Of a stretch of DNA of 64,000 bases, positions 51,301 through 58,510 are shown piece by piece. Below the pieces are notes generated by a model. That model was given only the letters and a program-made list of their open reading frames with translations, was not told the DNA's origin and made no database searches. The translations under genes were made by a program, and so were the position numbers. Each line of letters opens with the position of its first letter. Positions within the stretch are counted from its first letter, which is position 1. The DNA is taken from the NCBI RefSeq assembly GCF_032854445.1, contig NC_088295.1, forward strand, positions 38,985,385 to 39,049,384, given 5' to 3'. The stretch comes from Liolophura sinensis. Its lineage: Eukaryota > Mollusca > Polyplacophora > Chitonida > Chitonidae.

Positions 51301-53856
51301 CTTCTGCTCCTTCCATAGACTGACCATCTTCCAGAGCTTTAACGCACAGATACTGCTGCGTCATCAACACCATCAGGTCAAAGAGAGGCTCAGATCTCAC
51401 CTTCATCTCACCGGCTGGACAGATCTCACCACCAGGTGGTGCTGTGAGGCCAAATTTTTCCTCTGAGACCATTGGTTGATCCAGACTTTCAAGAAGGCCT
51501 GAGAGAAGAGCTTGGATCTTCTCAATCTCCATTTCTATTGCGTCTATTAAGCAAATGAAAACAAGATTTAATTTGCTAGTTTCCAGTAACTTTTAACTTA
51601 AAGAATTAGCGTCCAGTGTTATTATTATTATTTATTTGGCCTAGTGTTATTTATTCATAATAAGCTACCCCTGTATATATTGTTAAATTGAGAGTAAAAA
51701 AATTTTGGAAAAAAATACAGTAATCTGAGTGATATGGCAATAAAATCACTAGATAATGAGGCTAGGTTTATACATTTTTCTCTGCCAACACTTGGTAGTG
51801 TCCGCCGAAAGTCCAACCATTGCCAGCTGTCAGAGCTTCACCATTTAGTTCAGCGTTAAAAAGCCACACAAGTGACAACAAGCATATCAAATTTCTCCAC
51901 AAAATGCTTAGCTGTTCTACATACGGTTGTAAAAACAGGTCGTCAAGGAACCCTGGAGTTAGTTTTTTTCAAGTTTCCAGATGGCCCTCAGGAAAGTGTG
52001 GTTTCACAGCACAAGATGGAAGTGTTTTATACCCACCAAAAACTGCCAAATTTTTGCCGGGCTGGCAGGAGTTGGGATAAGAAATCCTGGCGGGCAGCTA
52101 AATTTTAACAGCATGGAGGTAAAACCAGGCTTTAAATATATGTATATAAAATCTGGTGATAGGGCTTGGTGGGTGCAAAACAAAGCGGGAGTTCGTTTGT
52201 CATTAGTTGGATCAATCTTCGGTATGCATGAAAAAAAGAGTGAAATAGTAGTACACGCAATCATTTGATGGCTTCCAATGAATGTTGATTTGATACACAC
52301 TATCCCATTGGCTGTGTCTCTCCTGTGGACCAATGAGTGAGTTTCTAACATATTGTGAACTGTGTACAAAAAAAAGCAATGGCCGTTTGACATCTACGGC
52401 AATGTCAGCAAAAACTGCTGACAGAAGATGATCAAAATTGAAAACAATCCAAAAGACATCGCTTTGAATACTGCTCAGGGTAGGTGCGTAAGCAATCTTA
52501 TAGTGATAAAGCATTCCCCCATTGTTTTGATCTCCGATCCAGATAGGAAGATCAGCGACACCGCAGGAAACAAAACAAGATTAAAGCCAGCCTTCATAAT
52601 ACTTGTCTGACATGTTTGAGTAATTCCAGCCATAACACAACTAGGAAAATTAATTCCTGCACACCCATTTTTGAAGTAAATCCACTCGGGGGAATAGAAT
52701 GTTATTTAATGTGAAGTGGACGGAAGCAAAGAATAGTAAATATTAAATCTGATATACACATGAAATGTAGACCTACAGTGTAACCCAGGATAAAGCTATA
52801 GCTTACGGTTCCAAAGTGGTTGGAAACGCCTGGACAAAGATCAAATTCAACGTCTGAAAACTCGGAATCTAAAGTCTGACCAGAGATGTCAGTGTCATAA
52901 ATCAGAACTTCAACATCGTCCACTATGGGTTCAAATTGATACAGCAGTATATTTGTTTCTGTGTAGCTAGAATCCATCTCGAAAATGGCAAAATTTTGAT
53001 AAGAATTCCCAGATTACATAGGCCTGCTAGACTTGGGTAGGCAATCCATGATGTCAACTGCTCAGCTTTACGCACTGGAGAGCGGCTAGGGTAGTAAATC
53101 TATTTTTTTTGGAGGATTTAAAATCATAATTACAATTCTCAGAGGCCCTTTTGTTAACATACTGTTAAACAGGTTATAATCTTTATACTTAAGACAACTT
53201 GCTAAATCTGGACACTATTCCTTTAAAACCTGGGCTCAGTTGCCTGCTTACTATAGACATATGACTTTGCTGTGACTGACGGATGCCAAAGTTGTTCCAT
53301 GGAAGTTAACTGTTCACTCTGATGTGAGGAGGCTAAACTTGATCTTGTTTCAAAGAAAAACTGTATAAATTGACAAAATAACTAAAAACCTTTTCCTTAG
53401 GCTACTGGCACACCGAAAAAAAGGGCAAAGTGTGTATAAAAAAATTATTTATAGTAAAGTAAAGTGACAAGCGGGTAAACACTACTTTTTCCATTAAATT
53501 TCATCATGTCTGAACAGAATTCTTCCATAAACAAAATTGTCATTCCTGTCAACATATTATTACCGTATGCAAAAATGCCTTTTTGCAACAATTTCCCGAA
53601 GACTGCCACCAACATCCTGGTCGCCAGGTTTTTGTTTTCTCTGGAACACTTCACTTCCTGTGGCCTGGGGGAGGATTTTAACAATGCATTGCAGATGTTT
53701 TGCAGAGAAATTCGTAGTTCAGCTTCCCTCTCGGATCCACATGGCTCAGGGTGGCCATACCTCCTCCACACAGCTAGAAACAGCCTACCTCTCCCACTGT
53801 CCTGTCCAAGAAGGCTGTCTAAGGAATTTAGGACTGTTTGCAGCTTTGCTGAGGGC
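18349..53856 (-). CDS. MDN1: Midasin (Rea1), C-terminal half, 52 exons
   Basis: Midasin is the giant AAA+ ATPase that strips assembly factors from nucleolar and nuclear pre-60S ribosomes; its C-terminal VWA/MIDAS domain grips Ytm1- and Rsa4-type substrates. I placed 52 coding exons from 53856 to the stop at 18351-18349. They total 8,074 nt, giving about 2,690 residues, with phase conserved at every junction. Regions: linker (31538-53856), D/E-rich segment (24773-30979) and VWA (18349-22433); exon coordinates are in the three block entries. Diagnostic matches to midasin include GFCLP, EDIEGGG, DALDLPDDLNLD, TGKRLNMRKVIPYIAS, DDSSS, SDGRG and WFELVTASD. The first exon starts at codon position 3, so the CDS continues upstream. 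Human midasin is about 5,600 aa, so the N-terminal AAA+ ring is missing from the window. Confidence 0.93.
18975..19070 (-). repeat. SINE fragment next to MDN1 exon 51
   Basis: TTTTTATTTATTTACATGTA, then GGCTGGTGTTCAATGCTGCG and CTCAAGAG resemble the tail end of the dispersed SINEs. It lies about 40 bases upstream of exon 51. Internal part degraded. Confidence 0.4.
19371..19384. repeat. Poly-C run close to an MDN1 splice donor
   Basis: About 14 consecutive C (G on the transcribed strand), beginning roughly 18 bases inside the intron after MDN1 exon 50. A G-run this close to a 5' splice site can act as an intronic splicing enhancer and is prone to length variation and sequencing error. Confidence 0.8.
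20025..20096. repeat. 27-bp tandem repeat
   Basis: Nearly three copies of AAGGCTGTCTATTTTAATAA plus GAAAGTT, in the intron between MDN1 exons 48 and 49. The first copy has AAGGTTG. Confidence 0.75.
20862..21095 (-). repeat. tRNA-derived SINE, family A
   Basis: TTTATTTATTTATTGG start, GTTTTATGCTGTACTCAA, AGGAAGCCAGCATGAGTTGG, then a degenerate tRNA-like end (GCACACTAACC). The 5' end of the stretch lies about 10 bases from MDN1 exon 47. Confidence 0.7.
21893..22092 (-). repeat. tRNA-derived SINE, family A, degenerate
   Basis: GCGTCTTACGCTGTAATCAA, GGCCAGCATTATGGTGGGAG and GAGGAAGCCAGCACGC are recognisable; the tRNA-like end is lost. Intron between MDN1 exons 45 and 46. Confidence 0.65.
22470..22640 (-). 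repeat. tRNA-derived SINE, family A, with internal deletion
   Basis: TTTATTTATTTGATTGGTGT and GGGGGAAACCCACGACCATC are clear; the GGCCAGCATTATGG segment is missing. Lies about 37 bases upstream of MDN1 exon 45. Confidence 0.65.
22875..23114. repeat. 40-bp minisatellite, six units
   Basis: Six copies of a 40-base unit starting TGCCACAAAGAACCCTTATC and ending near ACTGTGGTA, with few substitutions. Intron between MDN1 exons 44 and 45. Open frames across it are by-products of the repeat. Confidence 0.9.
23155..23375. repeat. Intronic duplication, copy 1
   Basis: Shares CACAAATGTTACA, ATGTTGTCCTCTGCA, GACAGATGTCTGAAGGGGA, CTAGCCTTGCTTCACACCTG and CAGTGAAGGCAGCAACAGTC in order with 24214-24440, about 1.06 kb away in the same MDN1 intron. 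Confidence 0.8.
23820..24115 (-). repeat. SINE, family B
   Basis: TTTATTTATTTATTTATTCC, AGCGGTCATGAGTTTATGAA-like text, GGAAACCAGGCTGCCC, then ACTGTCCAAAGGTGGGTTTG near the tRNA-like end. Degenerate. Lies between the two copies of the intronic duplication. Confidence 0.55.
24214..24440. repeat. Intronic duplication, copy 2
   Basis: Second copy of the segment described at 23155-23375, about 85-90 percent similar by eye and in the same orientation. Confidence 0.8.
24674..24702. repeat. Poly-T tract
   Basis: A run of nearly 30 T (poly-A on the transcribed strand) in the MDN1 intron about 70 bases downstream of exon 44. Possibly the remnant tail of a retroposed element; no element body is recognisable beside it. 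Confidence 0.7.
26921..27112 (-). repeat. tRNA-derived SINE, family A, degenerate
   Basis: TTTATTTATTTATTCCATTG, GTCGTACTCAAGAATTTTGC, CCAGACCTTTCCACC and AAAGCCAGCATGTGCTGG. Begins about 25 bases upstream of MDN1 exon 40. Confidence 0.65.
27987..28140 (-). repeat. SINE, family A, truncated
   Basis: TATTTATTTATTGGCATTTG, TGCTGAATATTTCAATTATA and GCTGGAAGACCTTCC; no tRNA-like end. Ends about 25 bases from MDN1 exon 37. Confidence 0.55.
29308..29706. repeat. 42/43-bp minisatellite abutting the donor of MDN1 exon 35
   Basis: About nine and a half units of 42-43 bases (core GGCTGAAGCACTGAAGGAGA then GAGTTGAGACAAGGGTAACA). Units differ mainly by GGG versus GGGG and GAATTG versus GAGTTG. The last GCTGAAGCACTGAC runs directly into the GTCAGT donor at 29707, so the array starts within the first intronic bases. 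Frames through the array look coding but contain no conserved sequence. Confidence 0.9.
30628..30750 (-). repeat. SINE fragment, family A
   Basis: TTCTGTTTTCCATTGTACTG, GAATATTTCACTTATACGAT, GGTTGGAGGAAACCAGG and CACGACCATCCGCAGGTTAC. Intron between MDN1 exons 33 and 34. Confidence 0.6.
33253..33463 (+). mobile_element. MITE-like element, family K
   Basis: About 211 bases bounded by inverted ends TAATTCTTCAACC and GGTTGAGGAATTA, with the shared body TGTGTAGGCTGATAAA, GTGAAGCCCTGAAATTGGCC and GCATAAATTTTACGCAAAGT. No reading frame. Lies 45 bases downstream of MDN1 exon 29. Confidence 0.75.
35521..35690 (-). repeat. Duplicated 3' end of a tRNA-related repeat
   Basis: Two tandem versions of a segment containing TTAGCCAAT or CAGCCAATT, a GGATTGGAACAAGCAACCTC or GGAATCAAACGAGCAACC block and CTGGTCAAGG or ATGGTCAAGG. 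The same block ends family-B SINEs at 6.1 and 10.5 kb. Confidence 0.5.
36300..36532 (-). repeat. tRNA-derived SINE, family A
   Basis: TTTATTTATTTATTTGATTT, GTTTTATGCTGCACCCAA, GGAAGCCAGCATGAGCTGG and GAGAGGCTCCTGAGTCATTG. Ends about 40 bases from MDN1 exon 24. Confidence 0.75.
37141..37329 (+). mobile_element. MITE-like element, family K
   Basis: AATTCTTCAGCC start, GTGAAGCCCTGAGACTGGCC, TGCATAAATTGCACTG and ending AAATGTTGAGGATGTAGGGT. Degenerate ends. Intron between MDN1 exons 22 and 23. Confidence 0.65.
37554..37763 (+). mobile_element. MITE-like element, family K, second copy in the same intron
   Basis: TAATTCTTCAAGCTTTTC start, AAGCCCTGAAATTAGCCAAT, TGCATAAATTGCACTGAAAG, then a degenerate right end (GCGAAAAGCCTGCTAAATTA). 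Same orientation as the copy 220 bases away. Confidence 0.65.
39610..40545. repeat. 126-bp tandem array, about 7.4 units
   Basis: Units of 126 bases (CTTGGGGTTTAACATCGTAC ... TGCATGACGCCGAAGTACTG, CCACCACTGGAGTA) with very high identity. The unit starts in the 3' tail shared with the SINE at 13957-14293 and the solo element at 57190-57470. Because 126 is divisible by 3, a 330-residue frame stays open on the minus strand, but it lies inside an MDN1 intron and is repeat-driven. Confidence 0.92.
40546..40700. repeat. Right flank of the dispersed element that seeded the 126-bp array
   Basis: CACCCCACCCAGTCCCATTA, TACTGACACCGGGCCAACCA and a GCTGAACGCCAAGCAAG end match 57365-57470. The array is therefore embedded in a once-dispersed element. 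Confidence 0.65.
41969..42232 (-). repeat. tRNA-derived SINE, family A
   Basis: TTTATTTGATCTGTGTTTTA, then AGGTTGCTGGCTGAACTTCC and a tRNA-like end with GTGCTTGCCCACTAACCACT and CGGCCATGGAAGCCC. Intron between MDN1 exons 14 and 15. Confidence 0.7.
42348..42500 (-). repeat. tRNA-derived SINE, family A, head-truncated
   Basis: TTTATTTATTTACTTGATTG, GTTTTACGCCGTACCCAAG, GGCGGCCAGCATCATGGTGG and GGGCAGAGCCCGGGGGAAAC; stops at the CTTCCCACTTACAG segment. Same MDN1 intron as the preceding copy. Confidence 0.75.
44005..44150 (-). repeat. SINE fragment, family B
   Basis: TTATTATTTGACTGGTGCAA, AATTTATGGGCACAGAGAAC, TAGAGTGCCTGGAGTAAACC. Intron between MDN1 exons 12 and 13. Confidence 0.5.
47090..47520 (-). 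repeat. tRNA-related SINE (family B) carrying an internal 19-bp array
   Basis: Left end GATTTATTAGTTGCTCCCAA, AGAGCGGTCATGTTTATAAG, then the array, then TGCCTGACAGACCTCCTGGC. It starts about 35 bases upstream of MDN1 exon 7. Confidence 0.65.
47163..47470. repeat. 19-bp minisatellite inside a SINE
   Basis: About 16 units of TGGAGGAAACTGTAATGCC and close variants (GGGAACTGCAATGCC), including A-runs from unit decay. It corresponds to the same internal segment of the element as the array at 5855-6062. Confidence 0.9.
47584..47699 (+). repeat. SINE 3' part, family A, opposite orientation
   Basis: GTCGTGGGTTTCCCAAGGGG, ACCATAATGTTGCCCGCCG, TGAAATATTCTTGTAGTATG, then the tail CACCAATCAAATAAATAAAT. 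The only family-A copy I found on the plus strand; it shows the AAAT-type tail directly. Confidence 0.75.
48879..48995 (-). repeat. SINE 3' part, family A
   Basis: TTTATTTATTTATTTGATTG, CGCCATACTCAAGAATATT and GGAGGAAACCGGGCAGAGCC, abruptly ending after GGGGGAAAC: a 5'-truncated insertion. The flanking GATATTTGTTTTA (before) and GATATTTGTTTTA (after, at about 48997-49009) look like a target-site duplication of about 13 bases. Confidence 0.8.
49259..49452. mobile_element. Foldback/MITE-like element
   Basis: TTAACCTTTTCAACC at the left and GGTTGAAAAGGTTGAAGAA at the right are inverted repeats enclosing about 160 bases without a frame. The terminal motif resembles family K but the interior differs. 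Ends 10 bases before the splice donor of MDN1 exon 5. Confidence 0.5.
51904..52065 (+). pseudogene. Degraded THAP zinc-finger domain fragment
   Basis: The plus strand reads MLSCSTYGCKNRSSRNPGVS, like the start of a THAP C2CH finger (C-x-x-x-C), then needs a one-base shift in a T7 run at 51963-51969 to continue FFKFPDGP, and further shifts to reach the CFIPTKN-like part. With several frame breaks it is not a functional gene. THAP domains often come from P-element-type DNA transposons. Lies in an MDN1 intron. Recognition is by motif only. Confidence 0.4.
52702..52977 (-). other. Open reading frame of 91 codons, possible fragment of a P2X7-type intracellular-domain protein
   Basis: Starts MDSSYTETNILLYQFEP, followed by an acidic stretch (DSEFSDVEFDL) and a possible donor (ACC|GTAAGC) after SNHFG. 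The ILxYQFEP plus acidic beginning is reminiscent of invertebrate proteins with a P2X7-like cytoplasmic domain, but the diagnostic Cys-rich part is absent. It lies in the same MDN1 intron as the THAP remnant and may belong to one decayed element. Function not assignable. Confidence 0.22.
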
Positions 53857-53931
53857 CTAAAGGTAAATAAGATCCAGGCATATCCATTAGAACTGTGAAG
53901 AACTTCCTATTTCAACCATGGCTTACTTAAC

Positions 53932-54008
53932 ACAAAATTCCGGTTTCCTCCACATATACATGGGGACTCATACAAGTCCTGGTAACTGATACAATCTGGA
54001 GAACGATG
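53932..54008 (-). CDS. Candidate further MDN1 exon (77 nt)
   Basis: GTGTTTAG acceptor, 25 open codons starting HRSPDCISYQDLYESP plus two bases, and a GT donor. Its phase fits both the 53856-53564 exon downstream and the candidate at 54294-54111 upstream. I cannot match the residues to midasin, and part of the text (GGAGGAAACCGG) resembles the local SINEs, so this may be coincidental. Confidence 0.3.
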
Positions 54009-54110
54009 CTAAACACAAACCAAATGTATAAATAAATACTTAAGCAATATGGAAAAAAAAAAATATGCAGCAGTTACCCTAGATGACCATAAATTTCATC
54101 CATGACTAAC

Positions 54111-54294
54111 CTGCCCATTTTTCCTGATTCTGAGAGTTGTATCGAGTTTGGAAAAGTGTTTTGAGGTTTGTTTGGAACATGTGATGATATTCTCCTGGAA
54201 AGTTTCAGCATCAAAAATAATACTGTGTGACACATACTTCCCTCTATAAATGCACTCTTGTGGGCAAAATTTTCGGTCATTTAGGGTGCTTATA
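54111..54294 (-). CDS. Candidate further MDN1 exon (184 nt)
   Basis: CTTTAG acceptor, 61 open codons (STLNDRKFCPQECIYRGKYV near the start, IRKNGQ at the end), CAG|GTTAGT donor. The phase chain to the next candidate and to MDN1 exon 1 is consistent. The sequence is not low-complexity, but I could not place it in midasin from memory. Confidence 0.38.
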
Positions 54295-54482
54295 CTAAAG
54301 TTTGGTAGCAAGATTATGAAAGAGCTTGCTTGTAGGATACACATGAATGCAACAAAGTATTGAATCACTTACTTTCACATGAATTCTATTTTAAAAAATG
54401 ATGTGAAGGTCCTGAATTTCATTGTAATTTATGGTAATTAACGTAAATGCAGACCATGAACAATGGCATACCTCCCTCATGT

Positions 54483-54745
54483 TTGTTTATTTATTCATTT
54501 GATTGGTGTTTTACGCCGTACTCAAGAATATTTCACTTATACGACAGCGGCCAGCATTATGGTGGGTGGAAACCGGGCAGAGCCCGGGGGAAACCCACAA
54601 CCATCCGCAGTTTGCTGGCAGACCTTCCCACTTACAGCCGGAGAGGAAGCCAGCATGAGCTGGACTATAACTCACAGCGACCGCATCGGTGAGAGGCTTC
54701 TGGGTCATCACGCTGCGCTAGCGTGCTAACCGACTGAGGTGGTGC
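54483..54745 (-). repeat. Full-length tRNA-derived SINE, family A
   Basis: Best copy in the window. As the reverse complement it runs from a tRNA-like head (CTCAGTCGGTTAGCACGC as A box; GAGTTATAGTCC at the B-box position) through GGCTTCCTCTCCGGC, GGCTCTGCCCGGTTTCC and CCACCATAATGCTGGCCG to GTACGGCGTAAAACACCAAT and an AAAT-rich tail. Confidence 0.85.
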
Positions 54746-54889
54746 TTTACATGTACATAAATCCTCAGCTTTTAAAGGTACTACCCTTTAACATTTACCT
54801 TAACAATGATTCTAATATGCAGTACATACTTTCATATATGTCATGAATTTTGTAATTTAAAATAAAGATATGATACATTATTTAATGAC

Positions 54890-55020
54890 AAGCTCAGGAC
54901 ATTTTATCTTATACTTGTACAATGAAGGTCAGTTTACGGAGTTGTGGAAACCAAAGTGCATGGCGCAATCCAATGATCTTTACATACAAACTTTCCCACT
55001 CGTGACAGATACATATCTCA
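54890..55020 (-). repeat. Degenerate SINE, family B
   Basis: TTATACTTGTACAATGAAGG, TTGTGGAAACCAAAGTGCAT and ACAAACTTTCCCACTCGTGA follow the order of family-B elements. Confidence 0.45.
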
Positions 55021-56576
55021 AAGATGAAAAATGTAAAACAATGTACAAAATAGCCTTGTAGCCACCAAAAGAGGCTAAAATCCCACTCACTGCTATCTAG
55101 TTACAACCCCATTTGGAGTACATGAATATGACTTGAAACGTATGATGCACAGAGGGTAGGGATGTTTCTATATACTAACCACTATTCTCAAAGAACCATC
55201 CCCTCGCCATAAATACAAATTCTTCTTGCTATAAATATTTAAGGAGATACACCTACTTTGGCCATAAAAACCAAAGACACATCTACTAAAACAAATCGAA
55301 TCTATTCAAATAAGTATGTTAATGAATATTTTATAGCCATCTATAGTGCAGGAGAGTATAAAATCTGATCTCACTGATGCATTTCTGACAGCTTGGGTTA
55401 TAAATTTAGCATGAAACTACCATTCACCGACACTTAAACATTTCATGAATTTGTTTTTCCCTCATAGTTGGCACTTTAACAGTAAATTTTTCAAGACATT
55501 TATAGACAGCTCTTAAAACGGGGAAAGTTTTCTCTTGTCTGATAATAGAAAAATCAATATGGAAGATAGTCCTGATCCATTTATTAGGCACGCATCATGA
55601 CCGTGGCATTATGTGCTGGAGAGAGCACAAGACTCACGGCAGAAACCGTTTCTATTACAGGAGAGAAAACAGGACAACTTCGATCCATTTCAGCTTTTAC
55701 TTCCAACGAATGTCTAAATAGCATATCATCTTACACAGCCCTTCAATTACGTGTTTTTCGCTGTGAAACTCGAGAGTGCCCAACAGCAAGTGAAAAAGAG
55801 AGAAAAAATGGTGCCTGGGGATAGGGGGAACATGGAGAGCGAATAACGAACAAATGAGTTGGACAGATAACATAAATAGACTAGATTTTATTCAGGCAGG
55901 AGAATAATTCCTGTGGGACAGGACTAAAATATACAAGAAATGTTTCCTCAATGATGATGCGTTACACCAGAGTGCCATGTATAGTGACCAGAAACTGATC
56001 ACAAACAAACGCCATCTGCCTGGGCAGCGTTTCCCTAGCTGGTCGCCAATGCTTTGTGACGTTAACTGCGTTATCAATAATTTAGTGATTACACAAACAA
56101 TGATAAGGACATAGCCATCAAACTAGATTGGCCAGTTATGGGCTGTGGCCCGAGCAGCCTGTTGAATACGGCAGCTTGTTGCTATGAAGCTGCCAATGTA
56201 GCACAGACTGGCTGGCACCTTTAATACATCTACCAATAGTGAGGAATTCAAAGTGTGCCAATAAAATCAGAGAAGAAAATAATTCCCAAGGAAACGTCAA
56301 GGTTTTGTGGCACCAAAACGGCTATCAGCTCATACAATCTAATAATTTTTTTTGTTTTTCGATTTAAAATTTTAATGGAGCTGCAAATTTTGATGTATAC
56401 TATGTGTGTGTGGGTGCAGTAACAAAGATTTATTTACAGCAGAGGCTAAGGACCAAAAGTTTGACAAATAGCGGTATAATGATTTTAAATGACTTTATCA
56501 CGGACAAGCCATTAGAACATAATGATATATACAGGTGGAGAGAACAATCCATAGGCGGAATATTCTTAAATCCGAG

Positions 56577-56660
56577 CCCTTGTGTGTAGCACAACTTAAT
56601 GTGGCCCTTGTGTGTAGCACAACTTAATGTGGCCCTTGTGTGTAGCACAACTTAATGCAA
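56577..56660. repeat. 28-bp tandem repeat, three units
   Basis: CCCTTGTGTGTAGCACAACT plus TAATGTGG repeated three times, nearly perfect. Confidence 0.9.
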
Positions 56661-57189
56661 TGTGGTTACCTGACATATTCTATGTACCTTGAAAGCGATG
56701 TTGGTTACAAAGCTATCTGCCTTATGATTGGCCGTGCACATGTTGGGAATGTGAAGCGTTGCAAAAAAACGTGGAAAAGGTTTTTGTGACATCCAAATGC
56801 TGACATTTCCAACACCACAAACTTAGGTTCAAACAGATTAGTACGATGTCATGACCCAATGACTCACGGTCAGATCTGGTGTGAAGAATTTATCTTGTGT
56901 CTGCCACTATGGCTGAAGCTATCAGTTCCACATGATGTCAGAGAGAGATCAAACAACATTTACACAGTTAAAATCACATAAATCTTAAAAATTTTAACCT
57001 CAAACTGTTTGTACAAATTGTTCACATCATCTTTTAATTTCTGTCATCAACCTATTGAAGGAAGTACTATAAGCCACTTTCATTACCTGTTTCTATAAAT
57101 ACTACTGACTTTCTTTAATCAGGCCTGTACTAAAAGTGGGCTTTCACCTGTTAGCCCGGAGTATGAGAAACCACAACCCATTCAGAACG

Positions 57190-57470
57190 TTTATGTATGC
57201 ACATTATGCTTGGGGTCTGAACGTCATACTTCACAATTTTTCAGTCATATGACGACGAGGAGTCACAAAGTGTGTGTACACATATTGTGTGTTGTGGCAG
57301 GGCACCAAAGTCCATGCCACCAAAATCCTGCCACCACTGAAGCATCATGCCGAAGACACCAGACATGACACCCCACCCAGTCACATTATACTGACACCGG
57401 GCTTACCAGTCCTATTTCCTTACTCTAATCTCTCAGGGTTGAGCACTAAGTGAAGAAGCAAAAATCACCA
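57190..57470 (-). repeat. Solo copy of the element behind the 126-bp array
   Basis: GCTTGGGGTCTGAACGTCAT, TTTCAGTCATATGACGACGA, GTGTGTGTACACATATTG, CTGCCACCACTGAAGC, CACCCCACCCAGTCACATTA and TACTGACACCGGGC appear once each, in the order seen at 40.4-40.7 kb. Confidence 0.75.
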
Positions 57471-57574
57471 TTTTTTCACATCTCCATTCAGGAGGATTCC
57501 AGTGTTTAATATAATGTGTCTTAGTACTGCCTTCGCTCATTTCACCTGTACATGTATCACATAGATGTACATAT

Positions 57575-57578
57575 ATTT

Positions 57579-57620
<42 letters not shown>
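57575..57620. repeat. AT dinucleotide microsatellite
   Basis: About 20 uninterrupted AT/TA units preceded by an ACATATAT-rich stretch. Confidence 0.95.
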
Positions 57621-57622
<2 letters not shown>

Positions 57623-57694
57623 GTTATGGACCAAGAGTACCACATATGCCTACATGAAGCTTGGCTGACCACTTTGACTGAAGAGTGAGTGCTT

Positions 57695-57994
57695 GAGTGA
57701 GTGCTTGGGGTTTAACGTCGTACTCAACTTTGACTGAAGAAGATTACTTCTGTAGTGTAACAGGTTTAGGCTATAACAGATTTACATAAGACTTCACTTG
57801 CAGGTTTTCATTTCACTTTTCACCTTCATGCAGTTTTTTCCCCCCTCTGAATCAATGTTGTGAATCCTCATTGCCTTACAAATAACTGATAATATCTAGC
57901 AAGATTTGAATTAAATATAAATCTCTCTTTAATGTCTCGTCGTCATATGACTGAAAAATTGTTGAGTACGACGTTAAACCCCAAGCACTCACTC
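57695..57994. repeat. 34-bp perfect inverted repeat formed by two SINE-tail fragments
   Basis: 57695-57728 (GAGTGAGTGCTTGGGGTTTA...) is the exact reverse complement of 57961-57994. The right arm belongs to a short insertion (57937-57995) flanked by the 12-base direct repeat CTCTTTAATGTC at 57925-57936 and 57996-58007, so it arose by a separate 5'-truncated retroposition. The foldback is therefore secondary, not a transposon terminus. Confidence 0.85.
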
Positions 57995-58214
57995 ACTCTT
58001 TAATGTCAGATTGGTGGGTTTCAAAAAATATTGATAAAAGTTATATTCACCAAATCAAACAGTATTAGCGTATTCGATTCTTTTGCATGAGTTTTTGAAG
58101 ATCTATAATAAACGTTAAGTCTTGGATCGCCCTAAATGGATCAAAAGATGTAGTGAAAAACAACTTTTTTTAACATCATTTGTGTGCCATGGGACAAGGT
58201 GTTCAATGAAAATT

Positions 58215-58510
58215 TGACTGTTGCTTAACACCACACTGGTGAATAACCTTTACTTATACAATGATGGTCAGGTTTGGTGGTGGTGGAAATCCACCATGAA
58301 CAGATCCACCTTTGGCAAGTTACAGATGAACTTTGCTACCAGTCATGTACAAGTGGCCTTGCATGCCATAATGATGGAAGACACGAACAAGAGATCATAA
58401 ACGAACCTAATACCAAGCAAATTGTGCAATCAACCTCATATTGTCATGAACTCCAATCAAAGATTCAGCAACGAGGAATCCAGCAATTCCCTGTCCAAGA
58501 CTAGGAAAGA
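58215..58510 (-). repeat. SINE, family B
   Basis: TTAACACCACACTGGTGAAT, TACAATGATGGTCAGGTTTG, CACCTTTGGCAAGTTACAGA and CAATTCCCTGTCCAAGACTA follow the family-B order. Confidence 0.5.

Larger units (their letters stand above)
31538..53856 (-). other. MDN1: MDN1 block 1: linker/stalk exons
   Basis: Exons 1-32 of this partial model: 53856-53564, 51543-51215, 50786-50664, 50276-50083, 49853-49463, 48669-48478, 47056-46805, 46256-46167, 45909-45713, 45410-45155, 44810-44531, 44307-44225, 43843-43685, 42741-42646, 41833-41739, 41426-41303, 41007-40851, 39471-39362, 39058-38954, 38725-38573, 38340-38190, 37924-37875, 36974-36878, 36679-36574, 35987-35882, 35450-35335, 34432-34345, 34048-33857, 33578-33508, 32872-32520, 32351-32263, 31783-31538. 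Predicted mostly helical, as expected of the stalk. Anchors: YGHPEP, APP..., TPAGPVDPVVKQKIKLQY, FRKAFPHYEQ, EWRKLEL, THRTIHKHMKAF and GLSYRKGL. The 50-nt exon at 37924-37875 and the exon 21 donor (GTTCTA) are the least certain. Confidence 0.88.
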
